Shown piece after piece: positions 8,612-18,317 of a stretch of DNA of 64,000 nucleotides. Within the stretch, counting starts at the first letter, position 1; each line of letters starts with the position of its first letter. The notes under the pieces are model-generated. The model was not told the DNA's origin. It did no database searches and saw only the letters and a list, made by a program, of their open reading frames with translations. Origin of the DNA: Christiangramia salexigens (GTDB lineage: Bacteria > Bacteroidota > Bacteroidia > Flavobacteriales > Flavobacteriaceae); assembly GCF_001889005.1 (NCBI RefSeq), contig NZ_CP018153.1:654501-718500 (forward strand), given 5' to 3'. Made by a program: the position numbers and the translations under genes.

Positions 8612-11600
8612 TTATTTTGTTCCTAAATAGATGTAACCTTGTATCGGTTCAAAGGAACTATTTCTGATTTTTAGAATATAGTAGTAAGTACCTGAAGGTA
8701 GCTGGTTTGAGCTGGAGAATGATTTGCGTGAGAAACCATCCCAGTTATTCTGATAGTTCTGAGCTTCGTAAACCTTAGCACCCCATCTGTTATAGATCAT
8801 CAGGTCAAAGGTGAAATCACACTCCACGGCTGTGCCAATGGTGAAGAAGTCATTATAACTATCCCCATTAGGAGTTACCACCTTAGAAATACTATTCCTT
8901 ATATCAGAGAACTCACATGGTAATACCACACATCGGTCGTTTATTAATACCGTAACATCTGTAGAGGATGGGCAGTTGCCTTCAACAACATAGGTGAATG
9001 TATAACTTCCTACTTCCATTTGTTCCGGGTCGATGAAACCATCACTGAGAGCACCGGTATTATCGGTATCTGTCCAGGTTCCAGTATCATCATATTCTCC
9101 CGATAATAGTTCCAACAGGTCATATACAGAGTCTTCCACACAAAGATCTATGCTGGAAGTCTGGATAGGGTCGGCTACTGGAGCCTCTATCACCTCTATC
9201 GCAGGATCTGAAGTCTGTCCGAATTCATCACGTGCAGTTACCTCATAAGTTCCCGGTTCAAGATCTTCAAACACTCCGCTTGACTGATAATTTTCTCCAT
9301 CAATACTATAAGTAAGTCCTTCCTGAGTTTCTACTGTTATGGTTCCTAGCGGTAGGGCACAAGTGGCCTCGGTAGTTACACTGGCAGAAGGAGTAGACGG
9401 TACTTCTGGTAATGGTTCTTCTTCAACAGTAACTGTGAAACTACAGGTAGTGCTGTTACCGGCCGCATCGGTTACGGTATAGGTCACAGTAGTGGTTCCA
9501 AGCGGGAATTCTTCTCCGGAAGCAAATCCTGAGGTAAGTTCCACAGTAGTTCCATCACAATTATCTGTTACACTTATTGCTGTATATTCAATTATAATAC
9601 TGCTGGTTCCAATTTCCACGATCCTTGTAATGTCTTGAGGACATTCAACTGAAGGAGCCTGATCATCTTCAACGGTAACTGTAAAACTTGTAGTTGCCTT
9701 ATTTCCAGCTGTATCGGTAGCAGTATATGTTACCGTAGTAGTACCTACCGGGAATTCAGATCCCGGAGAAAGTCCTTCGGTTTGTTCAAGACTTTCAATT
9801 CCACAATTATCCTGTGCTGAAGGTGTTTCAAAATTAACAATTGCACCACAGGTATCATCATCGGTGGTTACCGTAATGTCTTCCATGTTTTCAATCTCAG
9901 GTGCTTCATCATCATTAACCGTCACCGTGAAGCTACATTCTGCAGTATTGCCTGAGGCGTCGGTGGCTGTGAAGGTTACGGTGGTTGTTCCAACTGGGAA
10001 AACTTCTCCGGAAGCCGGTCCCGCGGTTTGTTCCACCCTTACATCTCCTGAATTATCAAATCCTTGTGGTGTAGTAAATTCTACTACAGCTCCACATTCT
10101 CCTGCATCTACGCTCTCATTTATTGGAGATGGACATTCCAGAGTTGGATCATCCTCATCATTAACCGTTACTGTAAAGCTACACTCGGTAGTATTACCTG
10201 CAGCATCTGTTGCAGTGAACGTAACCGTAGTAGTTCCAATTGGAAACTGAGATCCTGAAGCAGGTCCTGCGGTTTGTTCAACTGTTGCACCACAATTATC
10301 TGTGGCAGTCGCATCTTGAAATTCCACTATCGCATAAGATTCTCCTGTTACAGTAGTTACAATCATATCTTGAGGACAGTTAAGCACCGGATCTTCAGAA
10401 TCGGTTACGGTAACCGTAAAGCTCGACGTTGAAGTGTTCCCGGCAATATCGGTAACAGTGAAGGTCACTGTAGTTGTTCCGATCGGGAATTCTGAGCCAG
10501 AAGTAAATCCTTCTGTAACTTCAACAGTATCCAGTTCGCAATTATCTGTTGCTCCTACGGTATTGAAGCTTACTATGGCGCCACAAGTTCCAGGATCGCT
10601 ATCTACTATAATATTTGTTATGGTTTCTATTTCCGGAGCCTGATCATCGGTTACTATTACCATTTGGATACAGGTAGTTGAATTTCCTGCATCATCAGCT
10701 ACAGTCCAAATCACTTCGGTTGTTCCTACAGGGAATGTCTCTGGCGCATTATTAGTGATCGTAAGATTATTATCACAATTATCACTTGCTTCTGGGGTGC
10801 CAAGAACCACTTCGGAAGCTGAACATAGATCATCGTCTGTAGGAATATTTAGATCTGCTGCACAACTTGTTATTACCGGTGCTTCCGCATCAAGTACGGT
10901 AACATCGTAAGTACAAATTGTGAAGTTGTTTGAAGCATCTGTCGCTTTAAAGACCAAGGTAGTTACTCCAACAGGGAATACAGTGCCGCTCTCCGGTCCT
11001 GATATTTGTTCGATTGTTGCATTACCGGAATTATCGGTAAACTCAGGAACCTCAAATTCTACAACCGCACCACAGATTCCCGGGTCATTATCAATTTCAA
11101 AAGAATCAGGACAAGTGATCTCTGGTCCGCTTTGATCGCTTACAAAAACCGTGACTGTAGCCGAATCTGTTCCTCCATTTCCATCAGAGACAGTATAGGT
11201 AAAGGTATCTTCACCCGTAAAATTCTGATTAGGCGTGTAAGTTACAGTTGTACTATCTGTTGTGGCAGTTCCGTTAGTTGGATTAGTAACATTTGTAACT
11301 GTAAGTGGATCTCCATCAATATCTTCATCATTATCCAAAACAGGAATTATAACTTCTGTATTCTCGGTGGTTACAGCAATATCATCATCGGCAACAGGGT
11401 CGTCATTAACCGGGTTTACTGTGATATCAACTGTAGCCGTATCGGTTCCACCATTTCCATCTGATATCGTATACACAAATGAATCTTCTCCATTAAAATT
11501 AGGGTTTGGAGTGTAAATCACGGTAGTTCCATTATGACTAACAGTACCATTAAGAGGAGTGCTTACATCTGTAATTACTAAGGTTCCTCCATCAGTATCA

Positions 11601-14600
11601 GTATCATTTTCCAGAACTGCAATTTCTATAGCTTCGTCCTCATCGGTTTCCACTGGGTCATCATTAGCAACCGGAGCATCATTCACAGGTGTGATAGCGA
11701 TGGTTACGGTAACAATATTACTATCCAGTTCACCATCATTTGCGTGGTAGGTAAAACTATCGCTTAGAGTTTCTGAACCATCATGAGTATAGGTGAAAGT
11801 ACCATCACTATTTAAAGTGAGGGTTCCATGACTTACATTGCTTACCAGAATAGCAGTAAGAGTGCTATTCTCGGCATCAGTATCATTATCAAGAACACTA
11901 TCGTTACCACCTATTAATACAGTAGCAGTTTCACCTTCGTTTACACTTATGGCATCTTCTACAGCTACCGGTGCATCATTTACTGGTATGATAGTGATCT
12001 CAACAGTTACAATATTACTATCCAGATTGCCATCATTCGCTTTGTAAGTAAAGCTATCACTTATGGTTTCAGATCCATTGTGGGTGTAGGTAAATGTTCC
12101 ATCACTATTTAGGATAAGGCTTCCATTACTAACTCCGCTTACAAGGATAGCAGTCAACGTATTATTTTCTGAATCTGTATCATTATCCAATACACTATCG
12201 TCACCGGAAACTAATTCTGTAGCAATCGCACCTTCATTAACGCTGATGAAATCTTCTACAGCTACAGGTGCATCATTCACAGGGTTAATTGTGATATTAA
12301 CAGTTACTGTATTACTGTCATTATCTCCGTCATTAGCCTTATAAGTGAAACTATCCGTAAAGTTTTCAGTTCCGTCATGTGTATAGGTGAAAGTACCGTC
12401 ATTATTCAAGTTAAGAGTTCCATGACTCACACCACTTACAATAATAGCAGTTAGTATATCTCCATCGGCATCGGTATCATTATCTAATACACTGTCGTCT
12501 CCAGACACTAAAATGCTAACTTCCTGCCCTTCGTTTACATTTATCTCATCGCTTACGGCTACGGGAAGATTATCATTTTCATTAGTAATTGTTACTACCC
12601 AGGTTTCATCATCACTATTATTATCAGAGTCTGTCGCTCTAATGGTGATCTGGTAAGTGTTGTTAGCATCTGAATCTTCAGGATTTTCATAATCTTTGGC
12701 AGACATTTGAACAACACCCGTAATAGGGTCGATTGTGAATAGATCAGCATCTGAACCACCACTAATACTGTAAGTAATGTCTCCAATTGGTGTGCCGGTT
12801 ATATTAGGTGTAACACTGGTATAGTCTGTGTTTTCAGGGATAGAGATATCCGCAATTGGATCTATATCAAAGAATGCAGATTCTACTTCATTGGTTACTG
12901 TAATTGTTAGAGCTTGAACATCGGTTTCTTCGGCAACATCGCTCACAGTTACAATGACATTATAAATATTGTCGTTATTAGAATCTTGTGGATCCTCGAA
13001 ATCTGGAGGTGTTACGAAAGTAAGAATTCCGGTGTCTACATCTAAATTGAATAGTCCCGCATCCACTCCCGTAAGAGCATAGGTAAGTCCACCTCCGTTT
13101 TCTGTCTCACCATCAACATCTGTTGCATTCCAATCTATAACAGCACTGGTGCTATTTTCAATAAACGAGGTGGAATTGGTAGGCTCACTGTTGTTATTTG
13201 TGATCACAGGCGCATCATTAACTGGTTCTACAGATATACTTATCGTAGCTGTATTTCCTTCCAGATCATCATCATCTGTAGCTGTATAATTGAAAGACGC
13301 GGGACCGTTATAATCCTGAGAAGGACTAAACACTAAGTCGTTAGCATCTGCAATTGCTATTTCCTGTCCAATTGAAACTGCGACGTTATTGAAGGTTAAT
13401 ACGCCATTTACTGGAAGTGTTTTGATCGTAAAAAATTCAATTGTTCCGTCAATATCACTTCCGCTTAAAGCAATGTTGATATCAGTATCCTCATCTCCAC
13501 TAAAGAAATCATCGAAGGCCACCGGCGGATCGTTTACTTCTTGAATAGTGATAGATACAGTAGCAATATTACTATCGGCAGTACCATCGTTTACGAAATA
13601 TGTGAAGCTATCACTTGTAGTCTCAGACCCGTCATGAATATAAATGAAAGTTCCGTCACTATTAAAGGTTAGGCTACCGTGCTGCACGGTTGTAACCAAC
13701 TCTGCTGTAAGGGGATCCCCGTCACCATCTGTATCATTATCCAGAACAGTATTTTTACCGGTAACTAAAGTAGTAGCAGTTCCTCCTTCATTTACATTGA
13801 TTGCATCTGCAACGGCTACAGGAACGTCATTTATAGAGTTAATAGTAATCGACACTGTAGCAATATTACTATCCAGATTTCCATCATTGGCTTTATAGGT
13901 AAAACTATCGGTGAAATTTTCTGAACCATTATGAGTATAGCTAAATGTTCCGTCGCTGTTTAATGTAAGCGAGCCATGGCTGACATTGCTAACTAGTACC
14001 GCGGTGAGAGCATTATTTTCGGCATCTGTATCATTTTGTAATACGCTAAGATTACCAGATATTAAGATGGCTTTCGTGCTTCCTTCATCTACGTTTATTG
14101 CGTCATTATTTGCGACCGGAGCATCATTCACAGGGTTGATCGTAATACTAACTGTAACAATGTTACTGTCTAGTGCACCATCATTGGCCTTATAAGTAAA
14201 GCTATCAGATGTAGTTTCAGAGCCATCATGTGTATAGCTAAATGTCCCATTGCTATTTAATGTAAGGGTTCCGTTTGTAACACCACTTACGAGAATAGCA
14301 GTTAGAGTGCTATTATCTGTATCTGTATCGTTATCCAATACACTGGTTTTATTAGAGGTTAAAACAGTGACTGTTTCTCCTTCATCTACATTTATTGCAT
14401 CAGCTACTGCTACAGGTGCATCATTTACAGGGTTAATTGTGATACTCACAGTTACTGTATTACTGTCATTATCTCCGTCATTAGCCTTATAAGTGAAACT
14501 ATCAGTAAAGTTTTCAGAGCCATCATGCTCATAAGTAAATGTCCCGTCACTATTCAGAACCAGTGTTCCATGAGTAACATCAGCTACAAGTATTGCAGTT

Positions 14601-17600
14601 AAAATATCTCCATCTGCATCGGTATCATTTGCTAAAACACTGGATTCTCCCGAAACTAAAACATTTGTATCATCACCTTCATCTACTTCAATTGCATCTG
14701 CAATGGCTACTGGAACGTTATCATTTAAATTGGTAATTGTAACTACCCATGACTCCTCATCGCTATTATTGTCTGTATCTGTAGCCCTAATGGTAATTTC
14801 ATAGGTGTTGTTGGCATCTGAATCGACCGGGTTCTCATAATCCTTAGGAGTCATAAGAACTACTCCGGTAGCAGGTATTATTGTGAACAGATCTGCATCT
14901 GCTCCACCACTAATATCATACACTACACTGCCACCAATTGGGGATCCTGAAATACTAGGCGTTACGCTGATATAAGGTGTATGTTCAGGAATAGATACAT
15001 CCGCTATAGGATTGATAAAAAAGTTTGAAGACTCCACTTCGTTAGTCACAGTAATTGCCAGAGACTGCACATCGGTTAGACCCGCAACATCCTTCACAGT
15101 TACTATAACATTATAAACATTATCGGTATCCTGATCCTGAGGAGATTCATAATCCGGAGCAGATTTAAAGGTAAGTATACCTGTATCTACATTTAAATTA
15201 AATAAGCCGGCATCCTCGCCTGTAAGGGCATAAGTAAGTCCGCCTCCGTTTTCAGTTTCTCCGTCAACATCGGTAGCATCCCAATCAATTACAGCACTGG
15301 TGCTGTTTTCTATAAAAGATGTTGAATTTGTAGGCGAACTGTTATTATTGGTAATTACCGGTGCATCATTTACAGGGAATACTGTGATACTGATCGTAGC
15401 AGTATTTCCCTCCAGGTTATCATCATCTGTGGCTGAATATTTAAAGGAAGTAGATCCGTGATAATCCTGAGCAGGACTGAATACTAGATTACTTGCCTGC
15501 GCAAAAGGAATCACTTGTCCAATAGTAACCGCCGTAGAGTTTAATTTTAATACTCCATTTGCCGGAAGTGTTTTTATGGTAAAACTTTGAATCGAACCAT
15601 CAATGTCACTTCCGCTTAATGTAACGCCAATATTGGTGTCTTCATTACCACTGAAGGAATCGTCATTGGCTACGGGTGGATCATTTACAGGAGTAATTGT
15701 TATTGTAACAGTTACTGTATTGCTATAAAGACTTGCGTCCTTGGCCCTGTATGTAAAACTATCGCTTATAGTTTCAGTACCATCATGGGTATAAGTGAAA
15801 GTACCGTTGCTATTCAATGTAAGCGTTCCATGGTTTACCCCAGTAACTAATTCAGCTGTTAAAGGATCTCCATCAACGTCTGTATCATTTGTCAAAACAC
15901 TGTTAGCGCTAGAGACTAGAGTAGTAGCTGTTCCACCTTCATTAACATTGATCGCATCTGGGACTGCTACAGGCGCATCATTTATTGAATTTACAGTGAC
16001 AGTAACCGTTGCGTTAGCACTTCCGCAATCTCCATCGGAAACGGTATAGGTAAAAGTTTCAACACCGTGATAATTTGCATCTGGTGTATATTTTATCTTG
16101 TTCGAAATGATCTCTGCCGTACCATTTTCCGGATCGGCAACGCTGATAATGGTTAATGGATCATTTTCCAGATCTGTATCATTCGAAATAACGTCGATGG
16201 TTACCGGTGTATCTTCATCGGTAGAATCACTATCATCAACAGCTACCGGTTTGACTTTCAACTGTAAGACCACTTGGGTTCTTTCTTCGCTGATACAACC
16301 GCCATTCTGGGTAACTGCTTCAGCCCAATAGATTTTCGTGCCGGGTTCAGAAAGGGTAGGCGATGTAACTACGTTTAAATTTTCGTCATACCATATAATA
16401 TTTACTCCGGGGGTAGTAGTAAGCGCATTATTAGCATTCAAGATCTGTCCAGTATCACAAACGCTGAAATCGCCGTTATTATAACTGGTATTGGTTGTTG
16501 GTTTTTCTGGTAATGCCTGAATAATAACGTCATAGGTAGATGTAAGGTCCTCGCAACCATAACTGTCAAAAGTATAGGTAATTGTATAGGTACCCGGATC
16601 ACTATTGGCTACATCTATAGCACCTGTACTGGCGTTAATAGATAGACCTGCAGGTAAAGCTGTGAAGGTACCATCTTGTACTCCCTCTATGGTTGGGTTG
16701 TATGTTTCGGTATATCCTTCACATACAGGATTGGGTATGTAAGTTACTCTTGCTGCCCCAAAGAATATATCTACCGGAACCGGGCCGATAAAATCAATGA
16801 GCTGAGCATTATCGGATGTTGAGGTTTTTGTTTTTACCAATAGAGATTCCAGTTCAATATCGTCACAAAGCTGCCCTGCAATACCATTAAAGATCTTAGT
16901 CATATTAAGACCTGCTTCTACAAAAAGATAAGCGTCGTAAACCGATGCATTACTACTGGTAAAAGGCCTTCTAATTAAAGTAGTGTTCCCTGCTGCAAAT
17001 GCATCATTAATACCTATAGATGATGTATATTCAACGTACTGGTTGTTTTCCCAAATAAAGAACTGTACGGTGGCATTTGATCCTCCGTTACTGTATTTTA
17101 CCGAAATAAGAAAATCACCCTCGCTTCTTCCTTTGCCGTTGGCATTGGTTGTTGTGAATTTATTGGTAGAAGCGTTATGAAACACCCCTCCCTGGAAAAA
17201 CTCAAAATCGATATAACTGGTACCATTATTTTTTAGCCTGTCACTTCCTACAAAAAGCCATTGATCTCCAGCAGCATCTCTGGAAATATGATAAAAAGCC
17301 GAGCTCATATCTCCTTTTCCCGGACTTGCACCGGCCTGTTTACTTCTCCATTCTGTGGGATCATCGGTATATTTTAACCCACCTACAAACACATCATCTG
17401 TGGATGACTCAATAGGGTCGTGGACAAAAACAGATGTATTAGGGTCAACTGCATTTCCCTGTGGATCAAATATGTAGTTATCTACTAGGGTTACGTAATT
17501 GCTTCCATTCCACTCGGGAGCCCAGTCAACTCCATCAGAGACCTTAGTTTTTGCTGTCAGGTCCCCGTCAATTTCAAATCTTCCTGGTGGATCTAAGATA

Positions 17601-17755
17601 GGAATGTTTGTCTGTGCAAAGAGGAAATTGAAATTCATTAAACATAGAACTCCCGCAAGTAACAATGTTACCGACCCCTTTGAAATTTTGCTTTTTTGAA
17701 TGTTTATGCCATATAGGACTACACTCACATATCGAATGGTAATTTTCCAAATCAT
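8612..17755 (-). CDS. Giant cadherin/VCBS/HYR repeat adhesin with type B T9SS sorting domain
   Basis: SprB-like surface adhesin of 3047 residues from the ATG at 17755. A frame start at 17779 exists, but MIWKIT at 17755 aligns with MIGKIT of the paralog and shares its upstream 15-mer, so 17755 is preferred. Order: long leader and signal core ending LFAQ (~1-48); a conserved N-terminal domain (~50-330); an Ig-like and SprB-like stretch; cadherin/VCBS-type repeats with NDAPVA, NDTD and SDSFTY strings (~500-2210); HYR modules with DNC and TTVT(F/Y) (~2210-2780); a SprB-type module (~2785-2865); and a gliding-associated type B CTD with VTPNGDSYNDFF, YNRWG and GTYYYILK (~2950-3047). T9SS export to the cell surface is well supported. 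The ligand is unknown; motility or attachment are both possible. Heads an operon with PorP and OmpA partners. Confidence 0.93.
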   Translation of the reverse strand: MIWKITIRYVSVVLYGINIQKSKISKGSVTLLLAGVLCLMNFNFLFAQTNIPILDPPGRFEIDGDLTAKTKVSDGVDWAPEWNGSNYVTLVDNYIFDPQGNAVDPNTSVFVHDPIESSTDDVFVGGLKYTDDPTEWRSKQAGASPGKGDMSSAFYHISRDAAGDQWLFVGSDRLKNNGTSYIDFEFFQGGVFHNASTNKFTTTNANGKGRSEGDFLISVKYSNGGSNATVQFFIWENNQYVEYTSSIGINDAFAAGNTTLIRRPFTSSNASVYDAYLFVEAGLNMTKIFNGIAGQLCDDIELESLLVKTKTSTSDNAQLIDFIGPVPVDIFFGAARVTYIPNPVCEGYTETYNPTIEGVQDGTFTALPAGLSINASTGAIDVANSDPGTYTITYTFDSYGCEDLTSTYDVIIQALPEKPTTNTSYNNGDFSVCDTGQILNANNALTTTPGVNIIWYDENLNVVTSPTLSEPGTKIYWAEAVTQNGGCISEERTQVVLQLKVKPVAVDDSDSTDEDTPVTIDVISNDTDLENDPLTIISVADPENGTAEIISNKIKYTPDANYHGVETFTYTVSDGDCGSANATVTVTVNSINDAPVAVPDAINVNEGGTATTLVSSANSVLTNDTDVDGDPLTAELVTGVNHGTLTLNSNGTFTYTHDGTETISDSFTYRAKDASLYSNTVTVTITITPVNDPPVANDDSFSGNEDTNIGVTLSGSDIDGSIQSFTIKTLPANGVLKLNSTAVTIGQVIPFAQASNLVFSPAQDYHGSTSFKYSATDDDNLEGNTATISITVFPVNDAPVITNNNSSPTNSTSFIENSTSAVIDWDATDVDGETENGGGLTYALTGEDAGLFNLNVDTGILTFKSAPDYESPQDQDTDNVYNVIVTVKDVAGLTDVQSLAITVTNEVESSNFFINPIADVSIPEHTPYISVTPSISGSPIGGSVVYDISGGADADLFTIIPATGVVLMTPKDYENPVDSDANNTYEITIRATDTDNNSDEESWVVTITNLNDNVPVAIADAIEVDEGDDTNVLVSGESSVLANDTDADGDILTAILVADVTHGTLVLNSDGTFTYEHDGSENFTDSFTYKANDGDNDSNTVTVSITINPVNDAPVAVADAINVDEGETVTVLTSNKTSVLDNDTDTDNSTLTAILVSGVTNGTLTLNSNGTFSYTHDGSETTSDSFTYKANDGALDSNIVTVSITINPVNDAPVANNDAINVDEGSTKAILISGNLSVLQNDTDAENNALTAVLVSNVSHGSLTLNSDGTFSYTHNGSENFTDSFTYKANDGNLDSNIATVSITINSINDVPVAVADAINVNEGGTATTLVTGKNTVLDNDTDGDGDPLTAELVTTVQHGSLTFNSDGTFIYIHDGSETTSDSFTYFVNDGTADSNIATVSITIQEVNDPPVAFDDFFSGDEDTDINIALSGSDIDGTIEFFTIKTLPVNGVLTFNNVAVSIGQEIAIADANDLVFSPSQDYNGPASFNYTATDDDDLEGNTATISISVEPVNDAPVITNNNSEPTNSTSFIENSTSAVIDWNATDVDGETENGGGLTYALTGVDAGLFNLDVDTGILTFVTPPDFEDPQDSNNDNIYNVIVTVSDVAEETDVQALTITVTNEVESAFFDIDPIADISIPENTDYTSVTPNITGTPIGDITYSISGGSDADLFTIDPITGVVQMSAKDYENPEDSDANNTYQITIRATDSDNNSDDETWVVTITNENDNLPVAVSDEINVNEGQEVSILVSGDDSVLDNDTDADGDILTAIIVSGVSHGTLNLNNDGTFTYTHDGTENFTDSFTYKANDGDNDSNTVTVNITINPVNDAPVAVEDFISVNEGAIATELVSGDDSVLDNDTDSENNTLTAILVSGVSNGSLILNSDGTFTYTHNGSETISDSFTYKANDGNLDSNIVTVEITIIPVNDAPVAVEDAISVNEGETATVLIGGNDSVLDNDTDAENSTLTAILVSNVSHGTLTLNSDGTFTYTHDGSETLSDSFTYHANDGELDSNIVTVTIAITPVNDAPVANDDPVETDEDEAIEIAVLENDTDTDGGTLVITDVSTPLNGTVSHNGTTVIYTPNPNFNGEDSFVYTISDGNGGTDTATVDITVNPVNDDPVADDDIAVTTENTEVIIPVLDNDEDIDGDPLTVTNVTNPTNGTATTDSTTVTYTPNQNFTGEDTFTYTVSDGNGGTDSATVTVFVSDQSGPEITCPDSFEIDNDPGICGAVVEFEVPEFTDNSGNATIEQISGPESGTVFPVGVTTLVFKATDASNNFTICTYDVTVLDAEAPVITSCAADLNIPTDDDLCSASEVVLGTPEASDNCDNNLTITNNAPETFPVGTTEVIWTVADDAGNSTTCIQMVIVTDDQAPEIETITNIIVDSDPGTCGAIVSFNTVGATDNCELDTVEVTEGFTSGSEFPIGTTTVTFTVTDIAGNTSTSSFTVTVTDSEDPVLNCPQDMIVTTVTGESYAIVEFQDATATDNCGATVEQTAGPASGSQFPIGTTTVTFTATDAAGNTTECSFTVTVNDEDDPTLECPSPINESVDAGECGAVVEFTTPQGFDNSGDVRVEQTAGPASGEVFPVGTTTVTFTATDASGNTAECSFTVTVNDDEAPEIENMEDITVTTDDDTCGAIVNFETPSAQDNCGIESLEQTEGLSPGSEFPVGTTTVTYTATDTAGNKATTSFTVTVEDDQAPSVECPQDITRIVEIGTSSIIIEYTAISVTDNCDGTTVELTSGFASGEEFPLGTTTVTYTVTDAAGNSTTCSFTVTVEEEPLPEVPSTPSASVTTEATCALPLGTITVETQEGLTYSIDGENYQSSGVFEDLEPGTYEVTARDEFGQTSDPAIEVIEAPVADPIQTSSIDLCVEDSVYDLLELLSGEYDDTGTWTDTDNTGALSDGFIDPEQMEVGSYTFTYVVEGNCPSSTDVTVLINDRCVVLPCEFSDIRNSISKVVTPNGDSYNDFFTIGTAVECDFTFDLMIYNRWGAKVYEAQNYQNNWDGFSRKSFSSSNQLPSGTYYYILKIRNSSFEPIQGYIYLGTK
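11384..15685 (-). repeat. 717-residue tandem block duplication inside the adhesin
   Basis: A multi-domain block occurs twice in direct order with a period of exactly 2151 nt (717 codons): NDPPVANDD begins at 15685 and NDPPVAFDD at 13534. Each copy contains a GSDIDG domain, an ITNNNS domain with the shared string NSTSFIENSTSAVIDW, a cadherin-like domain ending in WVVTITN, and then VCBS repeats. Similarity is high for about 620 residues and fades where the last repeat of copy 2 is replaced by a TDEDEAIE-type module. Confidence 0.8.
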
Positions 17756-17760
17756 ATCAA

Positions 17761-17775
17761 TAATGTTTAGAATTA
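17761..17775 (-). promoter_or_regulatory. Start-proximal element shared with the second adhesin
   Basis: TAATGTTTAGAATTA (plus strand), 5 nt from the ATG at 17755, matches 4978-4992 at 14 of 15 positions. It supports 17755 as the start. Confidence 0.5.
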
Positions 17776-17882
17776 TCAATGAAGGTTAATATCGGTTTTA
17801 GCGATACGTAAAATGATTTGGGGGGAATATGTCTTTGTAAGTTTTCAAACACCGGCAACCACGAATGGATTACCTTAATGAA

Positions 17883-17895
17883 GCTGGGGGTGACT
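17883..17895 (-). promoter_or_regulatory. Shared upstream element AGTCACCCCCAGC
   Basis: This matches the element at 5151-5163 at 12 of 13 positions, in the same orientation relative to the adhesin gene. The function is unknown. Confidence 0.45.
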
Positions 17896-18074
17896 TAATC
17901 TGGTGTTCTATGAAGTAAAAATATTACAATAAAACCTTATGAAATAATATTACCTATAATATTAGATATAGAGGGAATTTTATTCGACAAATAACCTGAT
18001 TTTTTGATGTTTACTTATTGATAGTGAGGGAATTATTATAGTATTTATGTTAAATTTTGTAGGAAAGAAATCAT

Positions 18075-18100
18075 AATACTAGGGGTTAACCCTTAGTATT
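18075..18100. promoter_or_regulatory. 26-nt near-perfect palindrome
   Basis: The arms 18075-18087 (AATACTAGGGGTT) and 18088-18100 (AACCCTTAGTATT) are reverse complements except for one pair. The lack of a spacer argues for a dimeric protein-binding site rather than a terminator. It lies about 330 nt upstream of the large adhesin and about 220 nt upstream of pdxH, so either gene could be controlled. A weaker version lies at 5345-5371. Confidence 0.5.
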
Positions 18101-18317
18101 TTCCAATTTTCGGGGTTTATGCTCTATTTTTTGAAGGAAAAATTATAAAATCATTTATACTACAACCTCGGTGAGATTTGAGAGGATTATCCTAAATCTG
18201 TTAAAATAGAGGTACGGCTAAACCAATTTTTTAAAACCTGGTTGAGATTTGAATAAAGGATTTTTTTATTTCAGCCTTGTCTTATAAACTTGTAAATTGC
18301 AGTAAACTACCCAACAC

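Larger units (their letters stand above)
17756..18317. other. 562-bp divergent intergenic region
   Basis: This region lies between the minus-strand adhesin and plus-strand pdxH. It contains the shared elements 17761-17775, 17883-17895 and 17987-17999 and the palindrome 18075-18100. TAAACTTG at 18285-18292, one base off the -7 consensus, is a candidate pdxH promoter. I see no gene in it. Confidence 0.6.

Noticed and set aside
9033..17180. Many plus-strand ORFs of 60-150 codons with mutually similar sequences
   Set aside because: They lie opposite the repeat-rich adhesins and repeat only because the repeats do. They lack promoters and start contexts and have Ser/Val-biased antisense composition.
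17756..17779. Start of the large adhesin at 17779
   Set aside because: Alignment of MIWKIT with MIGKIT in the paralog and the shared upstream 15-mer place the start at 17755.
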